64,000 nucleotides of DNA from Fluviicola taffensis DSM 16823 (GCF_000194605.1 NC_015321.1:4402001-4466000), one strand, 5' to 3'; counted from the stretch's first letter, positions 28,201 to 36,056 are shown. Translations and numbers: made by a program. Notes: a model not told the origin generated them from the sequence alone.

Positions 28201-28638
28201 TGGCGCAGTTCCTGTTCCAGAGATGGGATGAATAGTTGTCGTTGCCTGTGATCGTTTTTGCACCTGCATCCACTTTTGATCGTAATAAGGAGCATTTGCA
28301 AATGGATAATTAGCAGGAGATAATGTATTCACTCTGTATTTTTTTCCATCCACTTGAACAGAATCCATAATTCCAGTATGATCAAAAATGCGTGTATATG
28401 CCAAATAATCCCATTCTCCGCAATTGTATTGATCCCAAGTGGTCAATGGAGAACATTTGAGTTTGTAATACATCAATACTTTTTCGAAACGTTTGGTATC
28501 TAAACTTGTCGGAAATTGGAATTCAGCCCTTCGTGTGCTGATAGTGTCAAACGTATACGTTTGAACCCAAGTGGTGTCCTGAGCAAAAGCAGTAACTGCA
28601 ATAAATGCTAAGAAACTGGAGAGAATGAGTTTTTTCAT
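25204..28638 (-). CDS. Peptide-N-glycosidase F-related T9SS exoprotein with LamG domain
   Basis: The 1144-residue protein has a signal peptide (1-19), an N-terminal PNGase F-like part (VLMYYKLKCSPLTTWDQYN and CGEWDYLAYTRIFDH, about 45-90), an inserted LamG/concanavalin-like domain (about 270-440; ITIAFWAKGNG, WHHWAFVKKTSTGQMFIY), a second PNGase F-like part (GHGQVGNGACCEWQDKQH, about 715-735) and a type A sorting domain at the C-terminus (LVFPNPSSDKIRVEL ... NGYYLVRVSG). It is predicted to be secreted by T9SS. Release of N-glycans from glycoproteins is suggested by homology, but active-site residues could not be confirmed. Confidence 0.85.
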   Translation of the reverse strand: MKKLILSSFLAFIAVTAFAQDTTWVQTYTFDTISTRRAEFQFPTSLDTKRFEKVLMYYKLKCSPLTTWDQYNCGEWDYLAYTRIFDHTGIMDSVQVDGKKYRVNTLSPANYPFANAPYYDQKWMQVQKRSQATTTIHPISGTGTAPITFVSANGNGKTLQWVIPASELATSGVVAGDIQGMNLSLLNVLGSLQGVQIRIKSTLLNTLTSLETSGFTTVYNNELTGIVSGSNTINFSNPFIYDGSSNLVIEVKFLDARQGLTQVDMAMTNVSAGNTLSFDNSNGVFTSNGTNYAEINLNNVDLGGDITIAFWAKGNGNSAQSTSIIEAADSVNNRILNIHMPWSDNTIYWDAGMGGSYNRISKAATATDIDNVWHHWAFVKKTSTGQMFIYKDGVQWHTGSALNLPVGKITKFILGTTKELNANWKGSIDEFSVWSTALDVATIAAWKDKKIAATHPNYSDLEVYYDFDGQLAMMDRSGHNRLGMCSDLNLVQNNQTIVAGLESSTSIPKIDLIQGTMNPATADSVLVTQFPKPSVVFEYQPGEHSFHIVSNTIKYDQGTIDTLGSNGALLHTGPSVVDGTLINQTITYYEAAFEEINDVEIGRYITPYGIGFDLGPQGFTWIYDVTDYQKYLHGMVDLAAHNTQELIDLKFAFVEGIPARDVHNIEPIWQNWTSYNYAEMANDVVLQAKQVTLSDTSQNFKIRTRLTGHGQVGNGACCEWQDKQHKIIVNGVERFSWSIWRDDCGQNPNIAQGGTWPYAREGWCPGDMVREFDHELTSYVTPGNTVSIDYDISDVPTNDAGQAGGNFVTAIDLVSYSAPNFQHDAAILDILNPNSYEYYSKWNPTCSNPRVILQNNGALPLTSCKIRIWVSYGNFIDYSWTGNLGFLQKEIVEIPIANQNFWFGANPANGFYADVFQINGSASLDEYPNNNVFKAKYTAPELINGPFFIWFNTNNKASENKWKLIDQNGTVIFQRTTLTNTTDYKDTFNLASGCYSIILEDSDDDGIGFWYSSQVEGETTGSFRIRKVGGSFIESFPADFGTYHRYDFSVGFTLGLDEAILENELLVFPNPSSDKIRVELVGNVGNNAKVEVIDMNGRIVKTKAVQNTNQTYAADFQVSDLQNGYYLVRVSGDNGSETTPFIKQ

Positions 28639-28764
28639 GTTTTATAATCAGTATAGGATTGTAAAGATACGTGAAACTCATCTTTTGCTATATCGATTTT
28701 GTGAGATTTAAATGTTAAATGCTTCAATTTTCAGTCAAATCACCTATAAATATTGAAATGCTGA

Positions 28765-30462
28765 CTAATAAACTTTAAAAATTGGAAGCCGATTAAACGT
28801 CTTTTTTTCAAAACGGTCACTATTCTGATAGACAAAGAAAAGCTGAGCTTCCCCACTTTTGGCAAATTCAGGATCAATCGATTTCTTGTTTTCCAGCATC
28901 TGACGAAGGCTTGGATTCTCTTTGAGTAAATTTGCCGCTTCATCTTCAAAAACATAAGCCGAGAAATATTCTTTTTCTTGAAGATAACTATCCATGAAAT
29001 TCCAAGCAAAGTATGAATCTTCACAACGAGGTTCTAAAACAGAGACTATAAATCGCGTTCTTTTCTGGTCACACGGAATCCAAACACTTCCTTTCGGAAC
29101 ACGCACAATTTCCTCTTGTTCTGTACTTTTTACTTTTCGGTGAATAAAATGACCTTCATATGGTTTGCTTCCAGTTTCAAAATCCACAATACGAATTGTA
29201 TGAACTTGTTTCATTGAACTATCCATTTCAATCATTTCAACTCCATTCATCTGTAAGCGCTCAATAATTTCTGTTGCTTCTTTTGAAATAATGTATCCTT
29301 TAGGAATTATTACAGAGTCTCGATACCAATAAGTTTGATAGTAAGGAATATACTTCGTAAATGGTTTCGAACGATTATAAAACAAACGGTTTTTTCCAGA
29401 TACTTCACTCGGCTTGTATCCAAATTCATATCCTTTGAACAAAATGGAATCTTTTTGATTCGTCAATTGATAATTGAAAGGTAGTTGAGCTTTCCTACCA
29501 ATATCTTCTCTAATTACAGATGACTCTCTTGCTTTTTCAATAGTTTCCCCATGCTTCTTCGACCAATGAAAAATCCAATCCATATAAGCTTTCGTTGCTT
29601 GTACACGTTGCGGAAATGGTTTTAGCATGTGCGTTTCAACTGTAATACTTATTGAATTAAAAATAGCCGCATATCCTTGCGCGTAGCGCGGTAAATCATT
29701 AAATACTTGTAAACCAGATTCTGGAGTCTCTTCCATTGTTTCTACATACGGTACCCAATCCCAGCCTTTCTTTTTCAAATCTGGAGTAAGCGCTGGAAAG
29801 TACTGATTTTTCATCAAATTCTTCATCGAAGCACTCATTCGCTCTTTCATAGAATGAATCAACGTAAGTGTATATTGATAATCAGCTCCGTTCGATACAT
29901 GATTATCCACAAATACATCAGGTTCCAATCCATGGTAGATCTTCGCAAATGTTTTCATATTCTTCGAATCCATTTTGATACAGTCCCGATTCAGATCCAA
30001 GTTCTGAGCATTTCCTCGAAATCCGTATTCTTCTGGCCCATCTTGATTTGCTCTACTCAACGAAGATCTATTCATCATTCCTCCAATATTGTAAGCCGGA
30101 ATAATTGCGATGACAGGTAAATCTTTAGTCGACTTTCCTTTTTTAATCCATTCTTCAATCCACAACAAACAAGCATTTACACCGTCTGGTTCTCCTGCAT
30201 GAATGGCATTATTGATTAAAACAGTTGTAGTTGATTTCGCTTTCTGAAAGGTTTTCAAAGAATCTCCTGCTCCATTAAGGAGCACCAAATATATCGGGAA
30301 TTCAGTATCCGATTCTCCCATTTGGTACAACTCAATTTCAGCGTGTTGTGAATCCCACTTTTTGTAAATCTCAATCAGTTCTGGATAGGTAGGAGTTCGG
30401 TTTCCATCCCATTGTGCGAAACCAAGGAGCGGAAATAGAATTGCGAAAAATGTTAGCTTCAT
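28765..30462 (-). CDS. M14 family zinc metallocarboxypeptidase
   Basis: The 565-residue protein has a signal peptide (1-16, ending GFAQ) and an M14 catalytic domain: zinc ligands His88 and Glu91 in NNAIHAGEPDGVNA, a third His in VFVDNHVSNGADY, and a catalytic Glu in SITVETHMLKPF. The remaining C-terminal 250 residues are a long beta-rich region without a sorting domain. It is predicted to be periplasmic or surface-exposed and to trim peptides. It lies upstream of the PNGase F-like gene on the same strand; together they suggest glycoprotein and peptide degradation. Confidence 0.9.
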   Translation of the reverse strand: MKLTFFAILFPLLGFAQWDGNRTPTYPELIEIYKKWDSQHAEIELYQMGESDTEFPIYLVLLNGAGDSLKTFQKAKSTTTVLINNAIHAGEPDGVNACLLWIEEWIKKGKSTKDLPVIAIIPAYNIGGMMNRSSLSRANQDGPEEYGFRGNAQNLDLNRDCIKMDSKNMKTFAKIYHGLEPDVFVDNHVSNGADYQYTLTLIHSMKERMSASMKNLMKNQYFPALTPDLKKKGWDWVPYVETMEETPESGLQVFNDLPRYAQGYAAIFNSISITVETHMLKPFPQRVQATKAYMDWIFHWSKKHGETIEKARESSVIREDIGRKAQLPFNYQLTNQKDSILFKGYEFGYKPSEVSGKNRLFYNRSKPFTKYIPYYQTYWYRDSVIIPKGYIISKEATEIIERLQMNGVEMIEMDSSMKQVHTIRIVDFETGSKPYEGHFIHRKVKSTEQEEIVRVPKGSVWIPCDQKRTRFIVSVLEPRCEDSYFAWNFMDSYLQEKEYFSAYVFEDEAANLLKENPSLRQMLENKKSIDPEFAKSGEAQLFFVYQNSDRFEKKTFNRLPIFKVY

Positions 30463-30585
30463 GCTCTAAAAATAAGAACTCTAATCCGAAATATTCACCG
30501 CAAAGAATCAAAGGACGCAAAGAGCCAATGTAGAACATTGTATTCTCAGCGATTAACTTTTTACAGAGTAGTAAGATAAATCAGA

Positions 30586-30972
30586 TCAAACTGCCAGTTT
30601 CTCCAAGGCAATCTCGCGTTTCGCTTCTTCCCGGTGGCTAATACCCCATTGAATCATGCTGTCCATTACTTCTTGTAGCTGTCTTGCAGATTCAGTCAAT
30701 TCATATTCAACCAAAACAGGTGTTGAATCATGAACCGTTCGTTTCACAATGCCATTCAATTCCAATTCTTTCAGTTCTTTGGAAAGCATTCGGGGAGTGA
30801 TCTTTGGCATGGTGCGCTGGATTTCCGTGAAACGACGACTTTTTCCAAAAAGCAATGCCCCGATAATCTGCAGTTTCCATTTACCTGAAATCACGTTCAA
30901 GGTATCAGTCATCGCCAATACAAACTGAATGGGGCAAGATTTTGCCTGCTCAAATGTCATTTTCTGTTCCAT
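30586..30972 (-). CDS. HxlR family transcriptional regulator
   Basis: The 128-residue protein is a winged-helix HxlR regulator: CPIQFVLAMTDTLNVISGKW (about 13-32), the helix-turn-helix FTEIQRTMPKITPRMLSKEL (about 48-67), LELNGIVKRTV and the wing PVLVEYELTESARQL. Cys13 is the position used for electrophile or thiol sensing in some relatives. It is divergent from an NmrA-like oxidoreductase gene with a palindromic operator between them, so it probably controls that gene and itself. Confidence 0.92.
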   Translation of the reverse strand: MEQKMTFEQAKSCPIQFVLAMTDTLNVISGKWKLQIIGALLFGKSRRFTEIQRTMPKITPRMLSKELKELELNGIVKRTVHDSTPVLVEYELTESARQLQEVMDSMIQWGISHREEAKREIALEKLAV

Positions 30973-30976
30973 ACCG

Positions 30977-30984
30977 CAAAGTTA
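30977..30984 (-). promoter_or_regulatory. Promoter -7 element TAACTTTG of the HxlR gene
   Basis: Read leftwards it is an exact TAnnTTTG match with four bases (CGGT) before the ATG at 30972, the same spacing as at trmD. It predicts a leaderless regulator mRNA. Confidence 0.55.
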
Positions 30985-30992
30985 ATCGGTAC

Positions 30993-31033
30993 AAGTATAC
31001 TAAAGTATATCGATATACAAAAGTATAGTACTT
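30993..31033. promoter_or_regulatory. Putative HxlR operator array
   Basis: The intergenic region holds a perfect 14-bp palindrome GTATATCGATATAC (31005-31018), preceded by AAGTATACT (30994-31002) and followed by AAGTATAGTACTT (31021-31033). The repeated AAGTATA core suggests cooperative binding of HxlR dimers. The array sits between the two divergent -7 elements and ends 22 nt before TAGCTTTG, a position suited to repressing both promoters. Confidence 0.6.
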
Positions 31034-31055
31034 CTTTTTGTATAGTCAGTTTCCA

Positions 31056-31063
31056 TAGCTTTG
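31056..31063 (+). promoter_or_regulatory. Promoter -7 element TAGCTTTG of the oxidoreductase gene
   Basis: Exact TAnnTTTG match 54 nt before the ATG at 31118. A TTG at 31038-31040 is only 15 nt upstream, so the -33 box is uncertain. Confidence 0.5.
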
Positions 31064-31101
31064 TCCTGATAACCCCGACGATGAATGTCGGGATAGGACA
31101 A
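31061..31101 (+). repeat. Two-tier hairpin in the 5' leader
   Basis: TTGTCCT (31061-31067) pairs with AGGACAA (31095-31101), and inside it CCCGAC (31074-31079) pairs with GTCGGG (31087-31092) around GATGAAT. It lies between the promoter and the oxidoreductase start. It may stabilise the mRNA or be a copy of a dispersed palindromic repeat. It has no T tract. Confidence 0.5.
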
Positions 31102-31117
31102 ATTAAAAAATAGACAA

Positions 31118-31978
31118 ATGATTTTAGTAACAGGTGCAACAGGTAATTTGGGAAAGGCAACAGTTGAATTTCTAGCAAAAAAGATTCCTGCAAAGGAAAT
31201 AGCAGTATTGGTTCGTGATGCAAACAAAGCAAGCGATTTGAAAGCATTGGGCGTGGATGTAAGAGTTGGTGATTACCATGATAAGGATTCATTGGTAAAA
31301 GCATTTCAAGGAGTTGAAAAAGTGCTTTTAATCTCTTCCAATGATTTTAATGATCGCTTAGGTCAACAAAAAAGAGCTGTTAATGCAGCGAAAGAAGCTG
31401 GAGTGAAACACATTCTTTACACAGGAGTTTCCATGCAAAACATCGAACAATCGGCTTTAAAACCATTCATGGGAGATCATTTCGATACAGAAAAACACAT
31501 TTTAGAATCTGGATTAACGTATACATTCTTGCGTGATAATTTATATGCAGATGTCCTTCCAATGTTTGTTGGAGAGCATGTACTTGAAACGGGGATTAAC
31601 TTTCCAGCAGGAAACGGACGCGTTCCTTACACTTTAAGAACTGAAATGGCAGAAGCTTTTGCGAATGTATTGAGTACAGCAGGACATGAAAACAAAACGT
31701 ATGAAATTTCGAATGTAGAAAGCTATTCTTACCAAGATGTTGCTGATGCGCTGTCTGCTCATTCTGGAAAAACAGTGAATTATACAGATGTTTCTGTTGC
31801 CGATTTTTCAAAAACGTTGAGCGAAGTTGGTCTTCCTGAAGCGATGATTGGTTTTTCAGTTGGCTTTGCAACAGCAACAAAAGATGGTGATTTCGATATT
31901 CCGAATACTCATTTGGAGCAACTTTTGGGAAGAAAACCAAGCTCTTTGAATCAATTCATCGGAAAGATTTTCCAATAA
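31118..31978 (+). CDS. NmrA-like NAD(P)-binding oxidoreductase
   Basis: The 286-residue protein begins with a Rossmann NAD(P) site, ILVTGATGNLGKATVEFL (2-19), and resembles NmrA-like SDR proteins such as NAD(P)H:quinone oxidoreductase QOR2. It lacks the SDR Y-x3-K pair in the usual form, as is common in atypical SDRs. Divergence from HxlR suggests induction by quinones, aldehydes or other electrophiles, which is inference. A hairpin terminator follows. Confidence 0.85.
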   Translation: MILVTGATGNLGKATVEFLAKKIPAKEIAVLVRDANKASDLKALGVDVRVGDYHDKDSLVKAFQGVEKVLLISSNDFNDRLGQQKRAVNAAKEAGVKHILYTGVSMQNIEQSALKPFMGDHFDTEKHILESGLTYTFLRDNLYADVLPMFVGEHVLETGINFPAGNGRVPYTLRTEMAEAFANVLSTAGHENKTYEISNVESYSYQDVADALSAHSGKTVNYTDVSVADFSKTLSEVGLPEAMIGFSVGFATATKDGDFDIPNTHLEQLLGRKPSSLNQFIGKIFQ

Positions 31979-31996
31979 TCAATTCGTGTTGATTTC

Positions 31997-32030
31997 AAAA
32001 AGCGGTTCGTTATTAGCGAATCGCTTTTTT
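31997..32030 (+). terminator. Rho-independent terminator
   Basis: AAAAGCGGTTCG (31997-32008) pairs with CGAATCGCTTTT (31 to 27 nt later, 32017-32028, one G-T pair) and runs into a T tract. It ends the oxidoreductase transcript. Confidence 0.8.
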
Positions 32031-32066
32031 TATTTTGTAATTTCAGGGTGAAATCAAATTATTCTG

Positions 32067-32351
32067 ATGATGCTAATTCTAGATTTTCTAATCGGATTCT
32101 TACTAGTAAACGCACTTCCCCACTTCGCGTTTGGAATGACGAAAACACGCTTTTTGGGCATATTTGGGTATAAACCTATTGCTAATATTTGGTATGCCAT
32201 TACCCAATTTGCTCTTGCATTGGTATTATTTCACGTCAACCACGGAATCGAAACAATTTTACAGAACGGAATTTTTCTAGGAGCAGTTTGCACGTGTTTC
32301 TTATTTTTAATATTCGGGAAAACAATATTGAAGTTCTATCAAAACAAATAG
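32067..32351 (+). CDS. Small four-helix membrane protein
   Basis: The 94-residue protein has about three to four hydrophobic helices with short polar links (LLVNALPHFAFGMTKTRFLG, YAITQFALALVLFHVNHG). I do not recognise a named family. ATG codons occur at 32067 and 32070; either could be used. It lies after a terminator and before an inverted repeat. Confidence 0.6.
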   Translation: MMLILDFLIGFLLVNALPHFAFGMTKTRFLGIFGYKPIANIWYAITQFALALVLFHVNHGIETILQNGIFLGAVCTCFLFLIFGKTILKFYQNK

Positions 32352-32367
32352 TTCAACGTAGAATTTA

Positions 32368-32408
32368 GAATGCAGAATTCAGAGAAATTCACTCAAAATT
32401 CTGCATTC
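32368..32408. repeat. Inverted repeat GAATGCAGAATT / AATTCTGCATTC
   Basis: Perfect 12-bp arms at 32368-32379 and 32397-32408 with a 17-nt loop lie between the membrane-protein gene and alkB. The word AATTCTGCATT also occurs near 14069. It belongs to the low-complexity intergenic words of this genome. There is no T tract, so it is not a canonical terminator. Confidence 0.6.
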
Positions 32409-32427
32409 AACATTCATAATTAGCAAC

Positions 32428-33033
32428 ATGGATTTATTCAGCTCTTCAGATCAAACAACGAACTTACTTCCGCATGACGGAACGGTGAATTACTATGGCG
32501 TTGTTTTTACGAAAGCACAAGCCGATCTTTTCCTCGATTATCTGCTGGAACACATTGAATGGAAAAACGACGAAGCAATCATATTTGGGAAAAAGATTAT
32601 CACGAAACGAAAGGTAGCTTGGTATGGAGATCGGGCATTTGAATATACTTACTCCAATACCACCAAACAAGCTTTGCAATGGACCAAAGAACTATTGGAA
32701 CTCAAAACAATCGTAGAAGCTAAAACGGGTGAAACGTTTAATTCCTGCTTGCTTAATTTGTATCACGACGGCAGCGAAGGAATGGCTTGGCATAGCGACG
32801 CAGAAAAAGACTTGAAGAAAAATGGAGCAATTGGTTCATTAAGCTTTGGAAGCGAACGAAAATTTGCTTTCAAACACAAACAGAGTACCCAAACTGTTTC
32901 AGTTTTGCTTGAACATGGAAGTTTGCTCGTAATGAAAGGAGAAACGCAAACGCATTGGCTCCACCGACTTCCACCAACCAAGTTATCCAAAAAACCACGT
33001 GTTAATTTAACTTTTCGAACGATTGAGAAATGA
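32428..33033 (+). CDS. AlkB-like alpha-ketoglutarate-dependent dioxygenase
   Basis: The 201-residue cytoplasmic protein has the iron ligands His122 and Asp124 (MAWHSDAEKD) and His179 (THWLHRLPP), with 2-oxoglutarate-binding Arg191 and Arg197 (RVNLTFR), plus the NSCLLNLYHDGSEG segment. It should repair N-alkylated DNA or RNA bases by oxidative demethylation. It is closest in layout to single-domain ALKBH2-like bacterial proteins. It stands alone and no Ada box is visible. Confidence 0.9.
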   Translation: MDLFSSSDQTTNLLPHDGTVNYYGVVFTKAQADLFLDYLLEHIEWKNDEAIIFGKKIITKRKVAWYGDRAFEYTYSNTTKQALQWTKELLELKTIVEAKTGETFNSCLLNLYHDGSEGMAWHSDAEKDLKKNGAIGSLSFGSERKFAFKHKQSTQTVSVLLEHGSLLVMKGETQTHWLHRLPPTKLSKKPRVNLTFRTIEK

Positions 33034-33056
33034 TATTTCAAATAAGAATTAAATTT

Positions 33057-33941
33057 TCATTGAGATATCGGAGGTAAAAAAACAATAGACTTCTCTTGAT
33101 ATACGGAGAAAAGATCCCTTAGATTTTCATTGTCCTCAAAAGAGAATATCTCATTAGTTTTATTCCATTTAATCCTTTCATAGTTTGAAAAAATGTAACT
33201 AAAAAAAACTCTCAATGGGGCAGGTTCTTCAAAATTGCCGTATACACTGGTCAAGTATGCATTGGATTTAGTTTCGACTGCAAGGTTTACAGTCTGATCA
33301 TCAGACCAGGGTGCACTATATTCAGACTTAAGTTGTCGAAAATTGATATACTTTAACTTATCTGCCAAAATCGCATAAAATTCTTCATCCTTTTTAGAAG
33401 TGTAATTACCTTCTTTCTCTGTAAATGAAATCCCTTGATAGAGCATATCTCCTGATTTTTTTATCTGAAATATAAAGCTCTGACAAGTACCAAAACACCC
33501 CGTACTGTAAAAAGTAACCTGATTCCAATTTAATCTGTTTCGCGCTTTGGCTTTGTGGAGAGATAAAGTGTCTAAACCATCTTTCGCGCACGATTCTTTT
33601 AAGTTCTTACTTAAGGGAAGTAAGCATAACATTTGATTATTTACGCTGCAAATCTTAAATCTCATTCTGTTACCAATTATTGGACTACTGGATGTAATTC
33701 GAAGTTCCAGAATAGAATCATGAATTTTATAACGATTCAAATTACTTTGATTATAAAAAACATGGCAAATACTATCATTAAAGTATAGATTGAACTGTTT
33801 CATCTCACCTTTAATGGTATCGTTCATCAACCAAAATCCTTGCAGTTCCTTCTTTATTTCTATTGATGTTTTTACTTTTTTTGATGAATTACACGAGAGA
33901 GTAAATAAAACTAAAAAAATAATTAGACTGTGAAATTTCAT
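33057..33941 (-). CDS. DUF6438-like lipoprotein
   Basis: The 294-residue product has a lipoprotein signal (LVLFTLSCNSSKK, Cys17) and two parts: residues about 25-125, resembling a lipocalin-like or repeat domain with WLMNDTIKGEMKQF, and about 135-240 with the DUF6438 pattern QVTFYSTGCFGTCQSFIFQI and KSGDMLYQGISF. It is predicted to be anchored in the envelope; the role is unknown. It follows the DUF1990 gene on the same strand after a gap of 9 nt. Confidence 0.7.
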   Translation of the reverse strand: MKFHSLIIFLVLFTLSCNSSKKVKTSIEIKKELQGFWLMNDTIKGEMKQFNLYFNDSICHVFYNQSNLNRYKIHDSILELRITSSSPIIGNRMRFKICSVNNQMLCLLPLSKNLKESCAKDGLDTLSLHKAKARNRLNWNQVTFYSTGCFGTCQSFIFQIKKSGDMLYQGISFTEKEGNYTSKKDEEFYAILADKLKYINFRQLKSEYSAPWSDDQTVNLAVETKSNAYLTSVYGNFEEPAPLRVFFSYIFSNYERIKWNKTNEIFSFEDNENLRDLFSVYQEKSIVFLPPISQ

Positions 33942-33950
33942 ACTATCAAA

Positions 33951-34526
33951 TTAATTGCTTTGATTCTCAAGTTGTAGCTTTACATTTTTCAATGCTTTTC
34001 GAGTGCAAAAGGTTTGATAAGGAATTGAAAAAACAGGCCCAACCAGTCTCGACAGAAAACTTCCTGGAACAGAATAAGTAGCAATTTTAAAAATGATTTC
34101 ACCCTCCATTTCTTCGGCTGTAAATGCAGAAATTCCTTTTTCCACATGGCCTTCCAATGTTTCGTAACTGAAGCCTTTCTTCGTAGGTTCATTGAAAATT
34201 TCCTTTATCCGAACACCAAATACAATCTTCTGTGAAAAGAATTTAATGGGCGGGATAAAAACTTGCTGAACAATCGTGTCTCCAATTTTCATCTTTCGAT
34301 TCTCTTCTTGCCACTGAGCTTTGAAAATGAGGATATTACTTGGGAAAATCTTATAGTCAAATAGAAAATCGAGGTTCAATTCCTCCAAATTTTTAGTCGT
34401 AGCAACTACGACAGTAGAGGTTTTCTCTTTTAAAAGTGCTTTGTCATAAGACATCACTTTCCCCAACTTCAATGAATGAAGATGTTTGGATAGTTTATCG
34501 GTTTGATTTATTAGAAAAATTCTCAT
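33951..34526 (-). CDS. DUF1990 family protein
   Basis: The 191-residue protein matches the DUF1990 layout: FDYKIFPSNILIFKAQWQEE, KIGDTIVQQVFIPP, KKGFSYETLEGHVEKGISAF and IATYSVPGSFLSRLVGPVFS. The family has a lipid-binding-like fold in my recollection, and its function is unsettled. It precedes the DUF6438-like lipoprotein gene and is probably cotranscribed. Confidence 0.75.
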   Translation of the reverse strand: MRIFLINQTDKLSKHLHSLKLGKVMSYDKALLKEKTSTVVVATTKNLEELNLDFLFDYKIFPSNILIFKAQWQEENRKMKIGDTIVQQVFIPPIKFFSQKIVFGVRIKEIFNEPTKKGFSYETLEGHVEKGISAFTAEEMEGEIIFKIATYSVPGSFLSRLVGPVFSIPYQTFCTRKALKNVKLQLENQSN

Positions 34527-34640
34527 TCCTTACAGAGATTAGCTCTTAAAATCAAAAATACATGAATTTCCAATAAGATTTGTTACTTCCTACGTGTTGA
34601 ATAATCCTTAAATTCGAGCAACAAACCGACAACTTATTTT

Positions 34641-35042
34641 ATGGAAGACCTTTTAGATCAAATCCCTTCAAAATCAAATAACACGATTCAATTTCGTTGG
34701 TGGGTCATTCTTATTTGGGTGAGTGTTTTTATGACGGGCTATTTCTTTAAATTCATGCACTGGCCTGGAAATAGCATTGTGAGAGTAATTGGTACGGGAG
34801 GATTTATGGCATATTCACTCTCTTTTTTGATCCTTGCCAAGCCTCGAACCACTCCAATCATTGTATGCAACAGCATTAGTCTATTATGGACTCTTATTCT
34901 CATTTGGGGAGCTCTTTTCAACGGTGGTTATCCTTTCAATCTACAAGGAATAACTATTCAAGGAATTCTATTTGTTATTTGTTTTCTCATTCATTTGGGT
35001 GTTTTGTATCTCATGAAAAAAGTTCGAGCGAAAAAAAACTAA
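34641..35042 (+). CDS. GldL-like four-helix membrane protein
   Basis: The 133-residue protein has four predicted helices and a polar N-terminus. The segment YFFKFMHWPGNSIVRVIGTG (about 34-53) resembles the FKxxHWPG segment of GldL, the T9SS/gliding motor protein. It lacks the long cytoplasmic tail of true GldL and is not in a gldKLMN cluster. I see it as an orphan GldL-related membrane protein of unknown function. Confidence 0.6.
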   Translation: MEDLLDQIPSKSNNTIQFRWWVILIWVSVFMTGYFFKFMHWPGNSIVRVIGTGGFMAYSLSFLILAKPRTTPIIVCNSISLLWTLILIWGALFNGGYPFNLQGITIQGILFVICFLIHLGVLYLMKKVRAKKN

Positions 35043-35051
35043 TTCATTCCT

Positions 35052-35059
35052 TATTTTTG
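35052..35059 (+). promoter_or_regulatory. Promoter -7 element TATTTTTG
   Basis: Exact TAnnTTTG match 22 nt before the ATG at 35082, just after the preceding stop. It suggests the nuclease-like gene has its own promoter. Confidence 0.45.
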
Positions 35060-35081
35060 GATTCAAAATTAAATCTTCAAC

Positions 35082-36053
35082 ATGTCCGACTCTTTTCAAA
35101 AACACCCCATAGTTTTTTACAACGTAGAAAACCTTTTTGACACCATTGACGACAAATCATTGTTAGGAAATGAAGAGTTCACTCCTGAAGGGAATAAATT
35201 GTGGGATGAAGAACGGTATCAGACAAAATTGAATCGTTTGGCAGAAGCTTTGATGTTCATTAATGGCTCCACTCCACTTGCATTTGGGATGGCCGAAATC
35301 GAGAACCGAAAAGTAGTAGAAGATCTAATCAAAACAGGGGCTCTTGCTCAACGAGATTATAAAATAGTCCATTACAACTCCGAAGACCGACGAGGAATGG
35401 ATTGTGCTTTTGTATATGACTCCAAATTTATCCAATCAGAACTCGAAACCCGATTAATTATTACTGTAGAAGATGAACCACATTTTAGAACCCGAGATAT
35501 CATTCACATGAAAGCGAAAATCGGAAACAATTCTATCCATTTCTTTGTGAATCATTGGCCATCCAGAAGAGAGGGTATTTCGGAATCTGAAAACAGAAGA
35601 AAAGCAGCAGCAATGACTCTCAGAAGAGAAATTGATGAACTATTAAACGCGGAGAAAAACGCAAACATCTTGGTAATGGGTGATTTTAACGATACTCCTG
35701 ACAATTACAGTATTAAAACGATTCTTCGTGCCAAAGGACAACACGAACAAACAAAAGGAGATCTAATTAATCTCTTAATTGAAGAACATAAAGATGGATT
35801 TGGAACGACCGTTCACCAAAGGGAATGGGATATTTTTGACCAATTGATTGTTTCCCAAGGACTTTTACAAGGTCAATCAGGATTAGAGGTACAAGGAAAC
35901 AATGCACATATTGCACATAGAAAAGAATTGGTTTTCACCTTTAAAGATGGAGGATCAAAACCAAGTGCAACTTATGGTGGAGATACTTATCACGGGGGAT
36001 ACTCAGATCATTTGCCTGTTTTTTTAAATCTAAAATCAAAGCAGTCCTTTTAA
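35082..36053 (+). CDS. Endonuclease/exonuclease/phosphatase family protein
   Basis: The 323-residue protein has the metal-dependent phosphohydrolase fold of DNase I-like enzymes: FYNVENLFDTIDD (about 9-21), FGMAEIENRKVVEDL with the catalytic Glu, FFVNHWPSRREG, NILVMGDFNDTPDN and the terminal SDHLPVFLNL. No signal peptide is seen, so it should be cytoplasmic. The substrate could be DNA, RNA or a phosphoester. The HEAT-like gene follows after 3 nt. Confidence 0.88.
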   Translation: MSDSFQKHPIVFYNVENLFDTIDDKSLLGNEEFTPEGNKLWDEERYQTKLNRLAEALMFINGSTPLAFGMAEIENRKVVEDLIKTGALAQRDYKIVHYNSEDRRGMDCAFVYDSKFIQSELETRLIITVEDEPHFRTRDIIHMKAKIGNNSIHFFVNHWPSRREGISESENRRKAAAMTLRREIDELLNAEKNANILVMGDFNDTPDNYSIKTILRAKGQHEQTKGDLINLLIEEHKDGFGTTVHQREWDIFDQLIVSQGLLQGQSGLEVQGNNAHIAHRKELVFTFKDGGSKPSATYGGDTYHGGYSDHLPVFLNLKSKQSF

Positions 36054-36056
36054 GTC

